DNA of 64,000 bases from assembly GCF_001545075.1 (NCBI RefSeq), contig NZ_FCOB02000020.1, forward strand, positions 1-64,000, written 5' to 3'. The position numbers and the translations under genes are program-made. The notes under the pieces are model-generated. The model saw nothing but the letters and a program-made list of their open reading frames with translations. It ran no database searches and was not told where the DNA came from. Origin of the DNA: Caballeronia ptereochthonis (GTDB taxonomy: Bacteria; Pseudomonadota; Gammaproteobacteria; Burkholderiales; Burkholderiaceae). Shown piece after piece: positions 27,895 through 37,110 of the stretch (position 1 is its first letter; the number at the start of each line of letters is the position of its first letter).

Positions 27895-27918
27895 GGGCCG
27901 CACGATGTCGTGCGGCCC
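27895..27918. terminator. bidirectional terminator-like hairpin
   Basis: Perfect 11-bp inverted repeat GGGCCGCACGA (27895-27905) and TCGTGCGGCCC (27908-27918), located between the convergent ABC permease and ubiX genes. A short T-rich stretch follows on the plus strand. Confidence 0.6.
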
Positions 27919-28035
27919 ATTCGTTTGAAGGCCGGCTTCCGGCCAGCATGGCTATCGATTCGGCGCGGGAGGAGCGGGAGCTTTGCTTTCGAGTATTTCT
28001 GGCGGCCGCGATGCCGGCATCGGCCGCGTACGCGA

Positions 28036-28623
28036 TCAGCTCGCTTTGCCCAGCCCGGCCCACCGTGCATAGGCGTTCGTGTCGTTGATGCCGAACTGGT
28101 CGAGCACGCGCTGCACCGTGTAATCGACCAGCGCCTCGATGCTATCCGGCCGGGCATAGAAGGACGGCAGCGGCGGCATGATGATGCCGCCCATCTGGGT
28201 GACGAGCGTCATGTTGTTCAGATGCGCGAGCGTCAGCGGCGTTTCGCGCGCGAGCAGCACGAGCTTGCGCCGCTCCTTGAGCGTGACGTCGGCGGCACGC
28301 GTGACGAGATTGTCGTCGAGGCCGTGGGCGATCGCCGCGAGCGTCTTCATGGAGCACGGCGCGACGACCATGCCGTCGTGCTGGAACGATCCGCTCGCGA
28401 GCGTCGCACCGATTTCGCCGGGCTCGTGCCATTCGCACGCGAGCGCGCGCACGTCCGTGCGCTCGAGCGCCATCTCGTCGTGCAGCGTGAGCCAGCCCGC
28501 GCGCGACACGATCAGATGGGTTTCGACCGCGCGCTCGCGCAGCGCCGCGAGCAGGCGCACGCCATAGATTGCGCCCGTCGCGCCCGTGATCGCGACGACG
28601 ATGCGGGGCCGGCGCGGGTTCAT
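28036..28623 (-). CDS. ubiX: flavin prenyltransferase UbiX
   Basis: 195-residue flavin prenyltransferase that makes prenylated FMN for UbiD-type decarboxylases. The P-loop-like N terminus VVAITGATGAIYGVRLL, the region VVAPCSMKTLAAIAHG, and RRKLVLLARETPLTLAHLNN are family signatures. The start at 28623 overlaps the ubiD stop by four bases (ATGA), so translation is coupled to ubiD. Its location beside ubiD indicates a dedicated pair for this cluster instead of ubiquinone synthesis, though a genomic ubiX paralogue cannot be excluded. Confidence 0.92.
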   Translation of the reverse strand: MNPRRPRIVVAITGATGAIYGVRLLAALRERAVETHLIVSRAGWLTLHDEMALERTDVRALACEWHEPGEIGATLASGSFQHDGMVVAPCSMKTLAAIAHGLDDNLVTRAADVTLKERRKLVLLARETPLTLAHLNNMTLVTQMGGIIMPPLPSFYARPDSIEALVDYTVQRVLDQFGINDTNAYARWAGLGKAS

Positions 28624-29963
28624 CGGGACGCTCGCGGATTGAAGTGCGGCAGATAATCGTCGAGCGCGAGCGTGTCGACGCCCGGGATGGACTTGCGCTC
28701 GAACTCCGCTTCGCGTCCCCACGGCTTGGTGGCGTCGATTGCAAGGCGGCCCCAGTGGTCCTTGTGCGGATCGCGATAAAAGCCGGGCACGTCCGGGATC
28801 ACCATCGTGCGCGTGTCCGCGCGGCCGCGCGTGAGAAAGGCCCAGATGACTTCGTTCATGTCGTAGATGTCGACGTCCTTGTCGACGACGATGCACAGCT
28901 TGTTGTAGTCGAGATGCGAGCCGAGCGCGGCGAGCAATGCGTGCTGCGCGTGGCCGTCGTATTGCTTGTCGATCTTGATGATCGTGTTCATGACCGTCGG
29001 CTTGCAGGTGACGTCGAGCACGCCGCGCACCTGCGCCGACACCGCCTTGTAGATGCGGGCCGCGGTCGCGGCTTCGAGCGGACGCAGGTCTTCGTCGGAG
29101 CCGCAAATGAGGCCGTGAAAGACGGCGCCTTCGCGCCAGCCGACATGCGTCACTTCGAAGACGTGGTTGTCGCCGACTTCGACGTAATAGCCCATGAACT
29201 CGCCGAACGGCCCTTCGGGACGCCGCTCGTTCGGCAGGATGCGGCCTTCGATCACGATCTCGGCGGCCACCGGAATGTCGAGGTCGAGCGTGAGCGCGCG
29301 GCGCATCGCGAGCGGGCCGCCGCGCATCGCGGCCGCGAGCGCCAGCTCGTCGCCGTCGGGCGGCAGCGAGACGCATGCGCTCATGAAGAGTTCAGGTGCC
29401 GCGCCGATCAGGATCGCCGCTTCCAGCGGCTCGCCGCGCGCCTCGGCGCGTAATTGGTACTGCGCGAGATCGTGGCTGCTGCCGAGACGAATGCGCAGCT
29501 CGGAGTCGGAGATGACCATCGAGCGGTGAAACGACAGGTTCGGCACGCCGCTGTCCGGGTCCTTCGCCAGAAAGATGCCGGATGTGATGTAGGGCGCGCC
29601 GTCGCGCTCGTGATAGGTGAGGATGGGCAGATCGGAAAGCGTGCCCGTCACCCAGTCGGATGGCATCGGAATGTGTTCGAACGCGCTCTCGAGGGTCGAG
29701 GCGAGCGAGATTTCGCGATCGAGGCGGGCGCAGAATGTTTCATCGGGTGCGCAGCGGATGATTTCGCGCAGACGGTCATGGTCGCTGTAAAGATTGAGCA
29801 ACACCGGCAGCCTGCTTCCGCGCACGTTCTCGAACAGGACGGGCTTGGTGTTTTCCCGCTGAAGCCGTCGCGCGACCGCTGCGGCTTCGAAGCGCGGATC
29901 GACTTCTCGTGTGACGGTCAAAAGGTCGCCGCGCGCGCGCAGGCGGGAGAGGTAGTGTCTCAT
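28620..29963 (-). CDS. ubiD: UbiD-family prFMN-dependent decarboxylase
   Basis: 447-residue (de)carboxylase using prenylated FMN. The conserved E-x4-E of the Glu-Arg-Glu triad is in EGPFGEFMGYY, and the family segment FHGLICGSDEDLRPLEA is present. It is shorter than the E. coli ubiquinone UbiD (about 490 residues), closer to catabolic members acting on aromatic or heteroaromatic acids. Context (ABC import, hydantoinase, ThDP enzyme) argues for catabolism. It is transcribed away from the AraC regulator at 30241. Confidence 0.92.
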   Translation of the reverse strand: MRHYLSRLRARGDLLTVTREVDPRFEAAAVARRLQRENTKPVLFENVRGSRLPVLLNLYSDHDRLREIIRCAPDETFCARLDREISLASTLESAFEHIPMPSDWVTGTLSDLPILTYHERDGAPYITSGIFLAKDPDSGVPNLSFHRSMVISDSELRIRLGSSHDLAQYQLRAEARGEPLEAAILIGAAPELFMSACVSLPPDGDELALAAAMRGGPLAMRRALTLDLDIPVAAEIVIEGRILPNERRPEGPFGEFMGYYVEVGDNHVFEVTHVGWREGAVFHGLICGSDEDLRPLEAATAARIYKAVSAQVRGVLDVTCKPTVMNTIIKIDKQYDGHAQHALLAALGSHLDYNKLCIVVDKDVDIYDMNEVIWAFLTRGRADTRTMVIPDVPGFYRDPHKDHWGRLAIDATKPWGREAEFERKSIPGVDTLALDDYLPHFNPRASR

Positions 29964-30240
29964 CGTGAGCGAATCCGCGAATCGTGAAATGAGCGCCGAT
30001 GCCGCACGAAGCGGCGGCGAGCGCAGGTGCTTCTCTTATAGCCGACGAAGGTGGCGCGATGATTCGCAAAAGCGCGGCAAAACTAGGAAATGGGTTTTTT
30101 TTGCCGCGCACGCGGCGTCATGGGACATGCGGCGCCATGCTTCCGGTGACGGATAACCCGCTTGATGGGACATAATGAAGCGCGCGCGGCGAAGCGCAAG
30201 ACACGAGCGACACCGCGCGGCTATTCATCGGGGAAACGCA

Positions 30241-31392
30241 ATGACGAACGACCATACGGGCCTCTTCAGAAACGCGCTGGCGGGGCCGCAGGCACGCCTG
30301 ACCGAAGCGTTCTATCAATTACGGGTGCGTCCCGACTGCGTGAGCGTGCCCGAGTTCGGCTTGTACGGTGCGATCGTCTCGGTGCCCGGCGAAGCGGAGG
30401 AGGGCGCCTGGAAGATGGCGAGCATCCGCGACGATATCTTTCTTGTCGTGTCGGATTGCAACTATGCGCACAGTCGCTCGGAGAACGTTCTGCCGGAGGG
30501 CTTCGTCGAGTTTCACTTTTCGCTCTCGGGCCCCGCGAGCGTGGATTTTTCAGACGCTGGTCAGTTGCACGTCAATGCGCCCAACCTGCTCGTCTGCGTC
30601 CAGGGCACCGACGTGCAATATCAGGTGACATGCGGGCCCGGGCCGTGGCAATCGGTTGGCATGTACGTGACGCGGCGCTATTTCGACCGCCTCGTGCATG
30701 CGCTCGGCGGCGAGGCCGACAAGATCCGCTCCGAGCTCGCCACGATCGGTCACGACCAGATCTACAACCGTCAGATGCCGTTCAGCGTCGAGGCGTTGCA
30801 GATTGCCGAGCAACTCCTCGCCTCGCCGTATCACGGCGCGCGGCAACTGCTTTATCTCGAAGGAAAATGCACCGAGATCCTCTGCGCCTGCATCGAGATG
30901 TGGCTTGCGCATCTCAACGCCGACAAGCCCGGCGAGACGCTTTCCGCGCGCGATCTGCGGCTCATCGAACAGGCGCAAAAGATCATCGTCTCGGATCTGC
31001 GCGTTTCGCCGACCATCCCGGAACTGGCGCGTGCGGTCGGCACCAACTCGTCGAAACTGAAGCGCGGCTTCAAGTTCCTGTACGGCATGACCATCTTCGA
31101 ATACGGGCATCGTTGCCGCATGAATCATGCGTTGCGGCTGCTCGTCGAGGAGCGGTTGCCGGTCGGGCAGGTGGCGCTTGCGACCAGCTACCAGCATCAA
31201 ACCAGCTTCACCGCCGCGTTTCGTGACTACTTCGGGTTCGCGCCGAAGGACGCGCGCCGGCTTGCGAGCCCCGCGATTCAGCGACACGAAGCGCCGGCGG
31301 GCGAAGCCTCTCTCGCGCCCGAGCGCATGACCGATGCCAGCGCGCCCGCGAGGGCGCAATCTGCCAGGATCGAGAACGCGGGCAAACCGTGA
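30241..31392 (+). CDS. AraC-family transcriptional regulator
   Basis: 383-residue AraC protein of the PchR-like length class. The N-terminal sensor half (to about residue 240) resembles a cupin-type domain. The C-terminal double helix-turn-helix contains PELARAVGTNSSKLKRGFK and GQVALATSYQHQTSFTAAF, followed by the usual FRDYFGFAPKDAR. GGGGAAA precedes the ATG at 30241. It is divergent from ubiDX and precedes an aldehyde dehydrogenase, so it likely controls this half of the cluster. A hairpin overlaps its stop codon. Confidence 0.9.
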   Translation: MTNDHTGLFRNALAGPQARLTEAFYQLRVRPDCVSVPEFGLYGAIVSVPGEAEEGAWKMASIRDDIFLVVSDCNYAHSRSENVLPEGFVEFHFSLSGPASVDFSDAGQLHVNAPNLLVCVQGTDVQYQVTCGPGPWQSVGMYVTRRYFDRLVHALGGEADKIRSELATIGHDQIYNRQMPFSVEALQIAEQLLASPYHGARQLLYLEGKCTEILCACIEMWLAHLNADKPGETLSARDLRLIEQAQKIIVSDLRVSPTIPELARAVGTNSSKLKRGFKFLYGMTIFEYGHRCRMNHALRLLVEERLPVGQVALATSYQHQTSFTAAFRDYFGFAPKDARRLASPAIQRHEAPAGEASLAPERMTDASAPARAQSARIENAGKP

Positions 31393-31406
31393 GGCGCATG
31401 CCTCAC
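31389..31406 (+). terminator. hairpin overlapping the AraC stop codon
   Basis: GTGAGGC (31389-31395), four-base loop, GCCTCAC (31400-31406). The left arm includes the TGA stop of the AraC gene. There is no T run, so termination is only possible. Confidence 0.4.
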
Positions 31407-31541
31407 ATTGGATCAAGGCATTCAAATTTAGGAAATCGGCCGCATCGCCCCTGACTGGCTGCCATGCCGCGACGTCTGTTGATAGCATCGTCTCACCCTA
31501 TGCCACCGGCCCTCGGGGCCGACGATCAACAGACCGGAAAC

Positions 31542-32966
31542 ATGATGAAGTCAATCCAGGTACGCAATCCGCGCACGGGCGAGCACGATTACGAGTTCGC
31601 ATCGGCAAGCGCGCAGGACGTCTCCGTCGTGATGGCCGAAGCGCGGCGCGCACAGCGCGCGTGGGCTGCGCTCGGACTCGAGCATCGCATCAAGGCACTT
31701 GCTGACTGGGCCCTTCAGCTCGAAGCACATGGCCGGGATATCGTCGCGGCGCTCGCCGTCGATACCGCGCGCCATCGCATTTCGGAGGAAGAGCTCGGCG
31801 CGGTGATCCACTTCATTCATGGCTTCTGCGAGGCCGCGCCCGAAGTGCTGGCCACGCCGTTCCGCAAGCTCGACGCGCATCCCGACATCGTCTTCAAGGT
31901 GACTTACGCGCCGTATCCGGTGGTGGGCGTCATCAGCCCCTGGAACTTTCCGCTCGTGCTGTCGTTCATCGATGCGATTCCCGCGCTGGTCGCAGGCGCG
32001 GCTGTCGTCATCAAGCCGAGCGAGGTGACGCCGCGCTTCGTGGAACCGCTGATCCGTTCGATCGATGCGGTGCCTGCGCTGAAGGGCATCATCAATCTGG
32101 TGCGCGGCGGGGCGGAGACCGGCGCGGCGATCGTCGCGCAGGCGGATGCCGTCGTGTTCACCGGCAGCATACCGACCGGGCAGAAGATCGCGGCGGCGGC
32201 CGCGCAGGCGTTCGTCCCCGCGTTCCTCGAACTGGGCGGCAAGGACGCGGCGGTCGTGCTCGAAGGATCGGATGTCGCGCGCGCGGCGACCAGCATCTTG
32301 CGCAGCGCGCTCTATAACTCGGGACAGGTCTGTTATGCGATCGAGCGCGTGTATGCGCATGAATCGCTGCATGACGCGCTCGTCGCGGAACTCGTCGCGC
32401 AGGCGAGGACGCTCAGGCGCAGCCACGCCGCGGGCGATGGCGGCCATTATGGTCCGATGATCTTCGCGCAGCAGGCCAGAATCATCGACGCGCAGCTCGA
32501 TGACGCCGTGGCGAAGGGTGCGAAGATCGTACTTGGCGGCAAGAGCGAAACGGTGGACGGTGCTGTGTGGATCGACCCGACGATCGTGACCGGCGTGACC
32601 CACGACATGGCGCTGATGACCGAGGAGACCTTCGGACCGGTCGTGCCGGTGATGCGCTTCACCGACGCCGACGAAGCCGAGCGGCTGATGAACGACTCGA
32701 TGTTTGGCCTGAGCGGCGCGGTGTTCGGCCCGGACACGCACACCGCCGGCGATTTCGCGACGAAGATGGAAGCGGGCGGCGTGAGCATCAACGACACGGA
32801 ACTCCCGCGCGTGATGATGTTCGCGGGCGAGAAGACCGCGTTCAAGAAATCAGGCATGGGCGGGTCGCGCTACGGCTCGACGAGCATCATGCGATATGTG
32901 AGAAAGCGCGCGCTCCTCGCCAACGAAGGCAGCGTGCCGCCGCTCGACAAGCTCGCGGAAGTCTGA
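31542..32966 (+). CDS. aldehyde dehydrogenase family protein
   Basis: 474-residue NAD(P)-dependent aldehyde dehydrogenase. The general base region FLELGGKDAAVV and the nucleophile SGQVCYAIERVYA (Cys about 264) are present, as are the cofactor-binding PWNFPL and FTGSIPTGQKI. The start is one of two adjacent ATGs (31542, 31545) with GGAAA just upstream; the longer frame to 31464 is unlikely. It probably oxidises an aldehyde produced by the neighbouring cluster. It stands alone, followed by a hairpin at 33106. Confidence 0.9.
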   Translation: MMKSIQVRNPRTGEHDYEFASASAQDVSVVMAEARRAQRAWAALGLEHRIKALADWALQLEAHGRDIVAALAVDTARHRISEEELGAVIHFIHGFCEAAPEVLATPFRKLDAHPDIVFKVTYAPYPVVGVISPWNFPLVLSFIDAIPALVAGAAVVIKPSEVTPRFVEPLIRSIDAVPALKGIINLVRGGAETGAAIVAQADAVVFTGSIPTGQKIAAAAAQAFVPAFLELGGKDAAVVLEGSDVARAATSILRSALYNSGQVCYAIERVYAHESLHDALVAELVAQARTLRRSHAAGDGGHYGPMIFAQQARIIDAQLDDAVAKGAKIVLGGKSETVDGAVWIDPTIVTGVTHDMALMTEETFGPVVPVMRFTDADEAERLMNDSMFGLSGAVFGPDTHTAGDFATKMEAGGVSINDTELPRVMMFAGEKTAFKKSGMGGSRYGSTSIMRYVRKRALLANEGSVPPLDKLAEV

Positions 32967-33105
32967 CGCGACGTTCGTCACGTTCGTCACGAAAAGGAAA
33001 CGGGAAATTCAGGGCGGTGAGGTTGAGGATGACCTCACGCCCGGCAGGCGGGGCCAAGCGATGATGGATAGCCCCGCAGGAGGCGAATGCCGCGTCGTAA
33101 AAGCG

Positions 33106-33134
33106 ACGCCGCAATGCATCTGCATTTGCGGCGT
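33106..33134. terminator. terminator-like hairpin between convergent genes
   Basis: ACGCCGCAATGC at 33106-33117 pairs with GCATTTGCGGCGT at 33122-33134 with a one-base bulge. It lies between the aldehyde dehydrogenase and the convergent membrane-protein gene (stop at 33218). Confidence 0.45.
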
Positions 33135-33217
33135 GCGCGTTTCGCCGAAAAATCGACGACTGAACCCCGTCGCTTCTCCCCCTTTTCGCATGGTGCTCAC
33201 GCGTCGCGGAGCGCGGC

Positions 33218-34441
33218 TCACCGCCCGGTGCCTTTGCTTCCGCGCGCTTGATACTGTTCGGTCCCGACAGCCCAATCTGCGCCCGACCGATCGCCGATCG
33301 TTGTCGAAAAGCCCGGCGCGGCGGTGCCGGCTTGTTCGTGAGCTGCGGAAACGGCATCGCGCTGATCCAGCCAGAGCGAAATGTTCACGCTCACGATCAT
33401 CAACACGCCCATCATCAACATGCTGAGGTTGCGCAACTCGTCATGGAATCCGAACAGGAGAAACAGCGGCACATTGATGGCAAGGGCAATCCACACATGA
33501 CGCCGCACGGCGTCCGGCAGTCGACTCCAGCCCGATCGCAGCAACCACACGGCAACAGCGAGGAAGATGACGTTGAAGCCTTTGGGCGTCACCACGCCGT
33601 AGTTGTATTCGAAGCGCAGGTAGCTCATCGGACGAATGAGGAAAGCGAAGTTGTCGAGCAGGTGATACTCGATGATTCCGCCGCCGTTGTGCGCATAGCG
33701 CAACTTGATCAGCACATTGGCCGCGCCTGCGAGCGCCAGCATGATCGCTTGCAGCGTCAAGGTCTTTCGCACTGAGAAACGGGTTCGCAGGAACGGGTAT
33801 AGGGTAAGTGTGAAGAACAGGAAAGATTCCTTGTTCAGCGTCGCGACCACGGTCAGCGACAGCAGCCAGAGCACGCGACCCTTGTTCGCCATCCAGACCG
33901 CGAGCGCCATGAACAGGAGTTCGGGAAAGTCATAGAAATAGCCCCCTTCCGTAAGAACGAGGGGCAAAGCGACTGCGATCGCCATTGGCGCGAGCGTGCT
34001 CGCCACTTCCCCAGACTTCAGCACGAGGCACACCGCGCGCATGGCGAACATCGCCAGGAACAGCGCCGCGAACGACATGTAAAAGATCATATAGTAGCGA
34101 AGCGCGTACTTGGGATTGCGCGCGTCCGTGGCGTCCGGATAGAACCAGGCAATCGGGCCGTGTGCGCGCCCATCCGCGAGAAGCCAGTCTGTCGCGCGGG
34201 CTCGCAGCTTCTCCGGCATAACGTGGTCCACTTCGTTCGCGATCGCCGGTAAGAGCTGCCTGTACACGAACGGTCGGTCGCCTGTTCCTTCGAGCATGCT
34301 GGGCAACGCAAACTGAGGCGTATCGTCTCGGAGTTTCCATTTGGCAAAATAACCGTGGAATGCTGCCGCCGTGATCAAGTAATACATCACGACCAACAGC
34401 AGCCAGCGGCCGCCGCGGCGAGCAACCGGTGCATGTGGCAT
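33218..34441 (-). CDS. polytopic membrane protein, possible GT-C-like
   Basis: 407-residue inner-membrane protein with about ten hydrophobic segments. Early loops contain RPFVYRQLLPAI, a motif seen in large membrane proteins of surface-polysaccharide clusters. An aspartate-rich loop and a soluble C-terminal tail follow. The ATG at 34441 has GGAG (CTGGAGAATTCC) 8 bases upstream; the longer frame to 34561 is discarded. It is third in a minus-strand operon after the prenyltransferase and the SMR-like gene. I cannot name a substrate. Its leader is partly duplicated at 36600-36689. Confidence 0.8.
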   Translation of the reverse strand: MPHAPVARRGGRWLLLVVMYYLITAAAFHGYFAKWKLRDDTPQFALPSMLEGTGDRPFVYRQLLPAIANEVDHVMPEKLRARATDWLLADGRAHGPIAWFYPDATDARNPKYALRYYMIFYMSFAALFLAMFAMRAVCLVLKSGEVASTLAPMAIAVALPLVLTEGGYFYDFPELLFMALAVWMANKGRVLWLLSLTVVATLNKESFLFFTLTLYPFLRTRFSVRKTLTLQAIMLALAGAANVLIKLRYAHNGGGIIEYHLLDNFAFLIRPMSYLRFEYNYGVVTPKGFNVIFLAVAVWLLRSGWSRLPDAVRRHVWIALAINVPLFLLFGFHDELRNLSMLMMGVLMIVSVNISLWLDQRDAVSAAHEQAGTAAPGFSTTIGDRSGADWAVGTEQYQARGSKGTGR

Positions 34442-34626
34442 GGAATTCTCCAGTGGTTGTCCCGACCCGCAAACCGCATGGAAGTCGCGAGCGTTGCGAA
34501 CGGAATGCGCATGTTTGCTCAATCGTACGAAGAACTTCCCCGCCCCCCGATTCGACGACAAAGTCAGCTCTTGCTGCCACCCGTTCGCGTCGCGGTCACG
34601 AGTTGCGTTATCGGTTTGCGCCTCCT

Positions 34627-34998
34627 CTACGACCGCACCATTCCGGCGCCCGGCATATACAGCACGATGACGCTCGCGAGCAGCAGCATTGCGCCTGTCG
34701 CCGTGCGCAGCGAAAGTCCGCCGCCCAACGCGGCGTCGAAGAGCAGGATCTCGACCAGCGTGATCGCGACCATCATCGGATAGGCGATGCTCAGTTCGAG
34801 TTGCTTCAACGCAAGCGCGTAGAAAGCGAATCCTGCGCCGTAGGCGCCGATGGCGGCGAGACGCAATGCAAGCGGCTTCGCAGCGAAGCCGGCAATCAGC
34901 AGATCGTTCGGCGCGACCGGCAGGCGCCCCGCGAAGCGCAGCAGCAGACTCGCGAGGGCACTGCAGGTCCCGCTCAGAAACACGAAGAAAAAGGGCAT
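34627..34998 (-). CDS. small EamA/SMR-like membrane protein
   Basis: 123-residue protein with four predicted helices, PFFFVFLSGTCSALASLLLRF, LRLAAIGAYGAGFAFYALALK, IAYPMMVAITLVEILLF and GAMLLLASVIVLYMPG. This is the half-transporter pattern of small multidrug resistance/EamA proteins, including the ArnE/ArnF undecaprenyl-linked sugar flippase. I start at ATG 34998. It lies 20 bases after the HAD-UbiA gene, suggesting a flippase for the lipid-linked product. Confidence 0.8.
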   Translation of the reverse strand: MPFFFVFLSGTCSALASLLLRFAGRLPVAPNDLLIAGFAAKPLALRLAAIGAYGAGFAFYALALKQLELSIAYPMMVAITLVEILLFDAALGGGLSLRTATGAMLLLASVIVLYMPGAGMVRS

Positions 34999-35018
34999 AC
35001 CGTCAGAACGGTCCTTTA

Positions 35019-36443
35019 TCAGATGGCCACGATCACGGTGCCCACGCACAATGCGAGAACGAGGAGACTCAGGCGATCCCGGATCGCGAAGACGATCGGG
35101 TCGTCATGCATCTGGCCACGAAAAGTCACCATCCAGATGCGGCTGATCCAGAAGAGTGCCAAGCCGAACAAGAACCATAGCGCTTGTTGATGCCGATAGA
35201 GCAGCGTGACGTCCGCGGAGTTCATGTAGAGCGCAAGCACCAGTACCGCGAGATAGCCGGACGCGGTGCCGAATGACCGCAGAATGCCCAGATCCTGCGT
35301 GAGGTAGGCGCGCCCCGCCGCTTCGCCGCTTTCAGAACGCTGGAGGAGTGCTTCGAGTTCCGCGTAGCGCTTGACCATGGCGAGACTCAGGAAAATAAGC
35401 ACCGAGAACATGATCAGCCAATAGGACAGCGTGATGCCGCCCGCGGCGCCCCCCGCGGCGATGCGCGCGGTATAAAGCGCGGCGAGCACGAATACATCCA
35501 CGAGCAGCATGCGCTTGAGCACGAACGAATAGGCGACGGTCGTTACGAAGTAGCACGCGAGCACGATAATGAAGTCGACCGGCAGCAGGACAGCAAGCGC
35601 CGCGCTCGCGAGCAGCAGAACGACGGTCAGCACAATCCCGACCATCAGAGGCAGCTCGCCCGATGCGAACGGCCGCTTGCACTTGCGCGCGTGACGCCGG
35701 TCGGCGTCGAGATCGAGCATGTCGTTCAGCAGATAGACCGACGACGCGCAGAAACAGAACGTGACGAAGGCGATGCACTCGGCACCGAGCACGCGCAGAT
35801 CGGTGAAGCGGTGGGAAGCCAGCAGAGGCAGAAAGATCAGAAAATTTTTCACCCACTGGTAGACCCGCATTTCGCGCAGGACGAGACGCAGGAAAGAGCG
35901 CTTCTGCTCGAAGACCAGAGTCGTGTCGTTGACCTTCTTCGCCGCGCCGGCGATATGAAGATTGCCCACCACGATGGCCATGCGTGCAAGCTTCCATACC
36001 GGCACGTCGACGAGCGCGTTGCCGCAATAGTCGAAGCCGCGCTCGCCGAATTCGTCGCGCAACGCGCCGGCCTTGTCCGCGCCGGAGAAGTTGCGCGTCT
36101 CGTCGCTTGCGCGCACGCCCTTGAAAAAGCCGAAGTGAGTGGCGACCTGTTCGGCCAGACGGCGGTTCGCCGCCGTGCAGAGATAGAGATCCCTCCCGCT
36201 CGACGTCTCTTCGCGCAGGTAGGCGACCAGCTTCGCATCGTAGGGAAGCAGCGAAACGTCCAGCGCGACGCGCTCGGCAATCCGGGCCTTCAGATAGGCC
36301 CGTCCGCGCAGCAGCCAGACGAAACAGTAAAAGAGGTAAAGCGGATTGCGCTTGACGAGGACGAGAAATGACTCGGCGAGCAGATCCGCATGTGTCAGCG
36401 TGCCATCTAGATCCACGCAAATCGGGACATTCACCTGGGACAT
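35019..36443 (-). CDS. HAD-UbiA fusion, decaprenyl-phosphate phosphoribosyltransferase-like
   Basis: 474-residue two-domain protein. An N-terminal HAD phosphatase-like domain (residues about 8-195) has the nucleophile motif CVDLDGTLTHADL. A C-terminal UbiA prenyltransferase (about 205-470) carries LLNDMLDLDADRRHARKCKRPFASGELP, the first Asp-rich motif, and YSFVLKRMLLVDVF. Such fusions occur in phosphoribosyl transfer to polyprenyl phosphate, making a lipid-linked pentose donor, with the HAD domain removing the 5-phosphate. RBS GAGAGG precedes the start. A flippase-like gene and a membrane protein follow. Confidence 0.85.
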   Translation of the reverse strand: MSQVNVPICVDLDGTLTHADLLAESFLVLVKRNPLYLFYCFVWLLRGRAYLKARIAERVALDVSLLPYDAKLVAYLREETSSGRDLYLCTAANRRLAEQVATHFGFFKGVRASDETRNFSGADKAGALRDEFGERGFDYCGNALVDVPVWKLARMAIVVGNLHIAGAAKKVNDTTLVFEQKRSFLRLVLREMRVYQWVKNFLIFLPLLASHRFTDLRVLGAECIAFVTFCFCASSVYLLNDMLDLDADRRHARKCKRPFASGELPLMVGIVLTVVLLLASAALAVLLPVDFIIVLACYFVTTVAYSFVLKRMLLVDVFVLAALYTARIAAGGAAGGITLSYWLIMFSVLIFLSLAMVKRYAELEALLQRSESGEAAGRAYLTQDLGILRSFGTASGYLAVLVLALYMNSADVTLLYRHQQALWFLFGLALFWISRIWMVTFRGQMHDDPIVFAIRDRLSLLVLALCVGTVIVAI

Positions 36444-37110
36444 GCCTTACCTCTCAGGGATCGCTTTTAGGGAGTACCCGTAGTTATTCGGGCATCCGGA
36501 TCATTCGCCCGCCGCCTCGCCTGGAACTGCGCCGATGGCCCGCTCATGCTACCGTCTGCAATGCCATCTTCGGTGCGGTAAACCACCATCGTTGTCAAAA
36601 ATTCCAAGGGCTATGTGACGTCCGTCTGGAACGCTCGCGCGATTTCATAAGGGTTCGGGGCCGATGCAATGCTGGAGAATTCCATGCCAATGCCGTGGCC
36701 GCATGACGCGACGCTCGCGCCTTGCCTGCCGGAGAAACTTGATTCTTCATACTTCCGATGAGTCGGTTTTTGATTCGAACTCCAACTAAGGGATACTGAC
36801 GAGATGACAGCGCGGCAATTGCGAGCGTCAAAACCGCGTCGCGACGCGCTCACGCGAGCGCCTAGTGAAGTGAAGAAAACGGCAGTGTCGGCATCGCGCA
36901 TCATCTGGGCGGCTATCCTGCACTCGGGAAAGCCCGCGCGCCATCAGCGTTCGCTGGCCCACCGTCGAGGTCGTGGTTGGAGGACATCATGTGCACCGCG
37001 AACGCATCTCCGCGATGCGGCCTGGCGAACGTTCGTATATGGCGCTGTTCATCGTGGTGGGCAAGCCGCATTGATTTGATCGAGGGTTCTGGAGAACGGA
37101 GAAAGCGTCA
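36444..37110. other. intergenic region with a partial duplicated leader
   Basis: 667 bases between divergent genes. No gene is supportable: frames at 36684 (25 residues) and 36804 (91 residues) have poor composition. Positions 36672-36689 are identical over 18 bases to the minus-strand start region of the membrane-protein gene (34436-34453), with patchy similarity extending upstream to about 36615, so part of a gene start has been copied here. AT content is raised at 36740-36790. Confidence 0.5.
36672..36689 (+). repeat. duplicate of the membrane-protein start region
   Basis: CTGGAGAATTCCATGCCA is present here on the plus strand and at 34436-34453 on the minus strand, where it is the ribosome site and start of the 33218-34441 gene. 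Flanking similarity includes AACGCTCGCG and TTCAT. The copy is followed by a 25-codon frame ending TGA, so it looks like a truncated duplicate. Confidence 0.55.

Noticed and set aside
36804..37079. 91-codon frame
   Set aside because: Arg/Ser-rich translation with no recognisable domain; reads like non-coding DNA.
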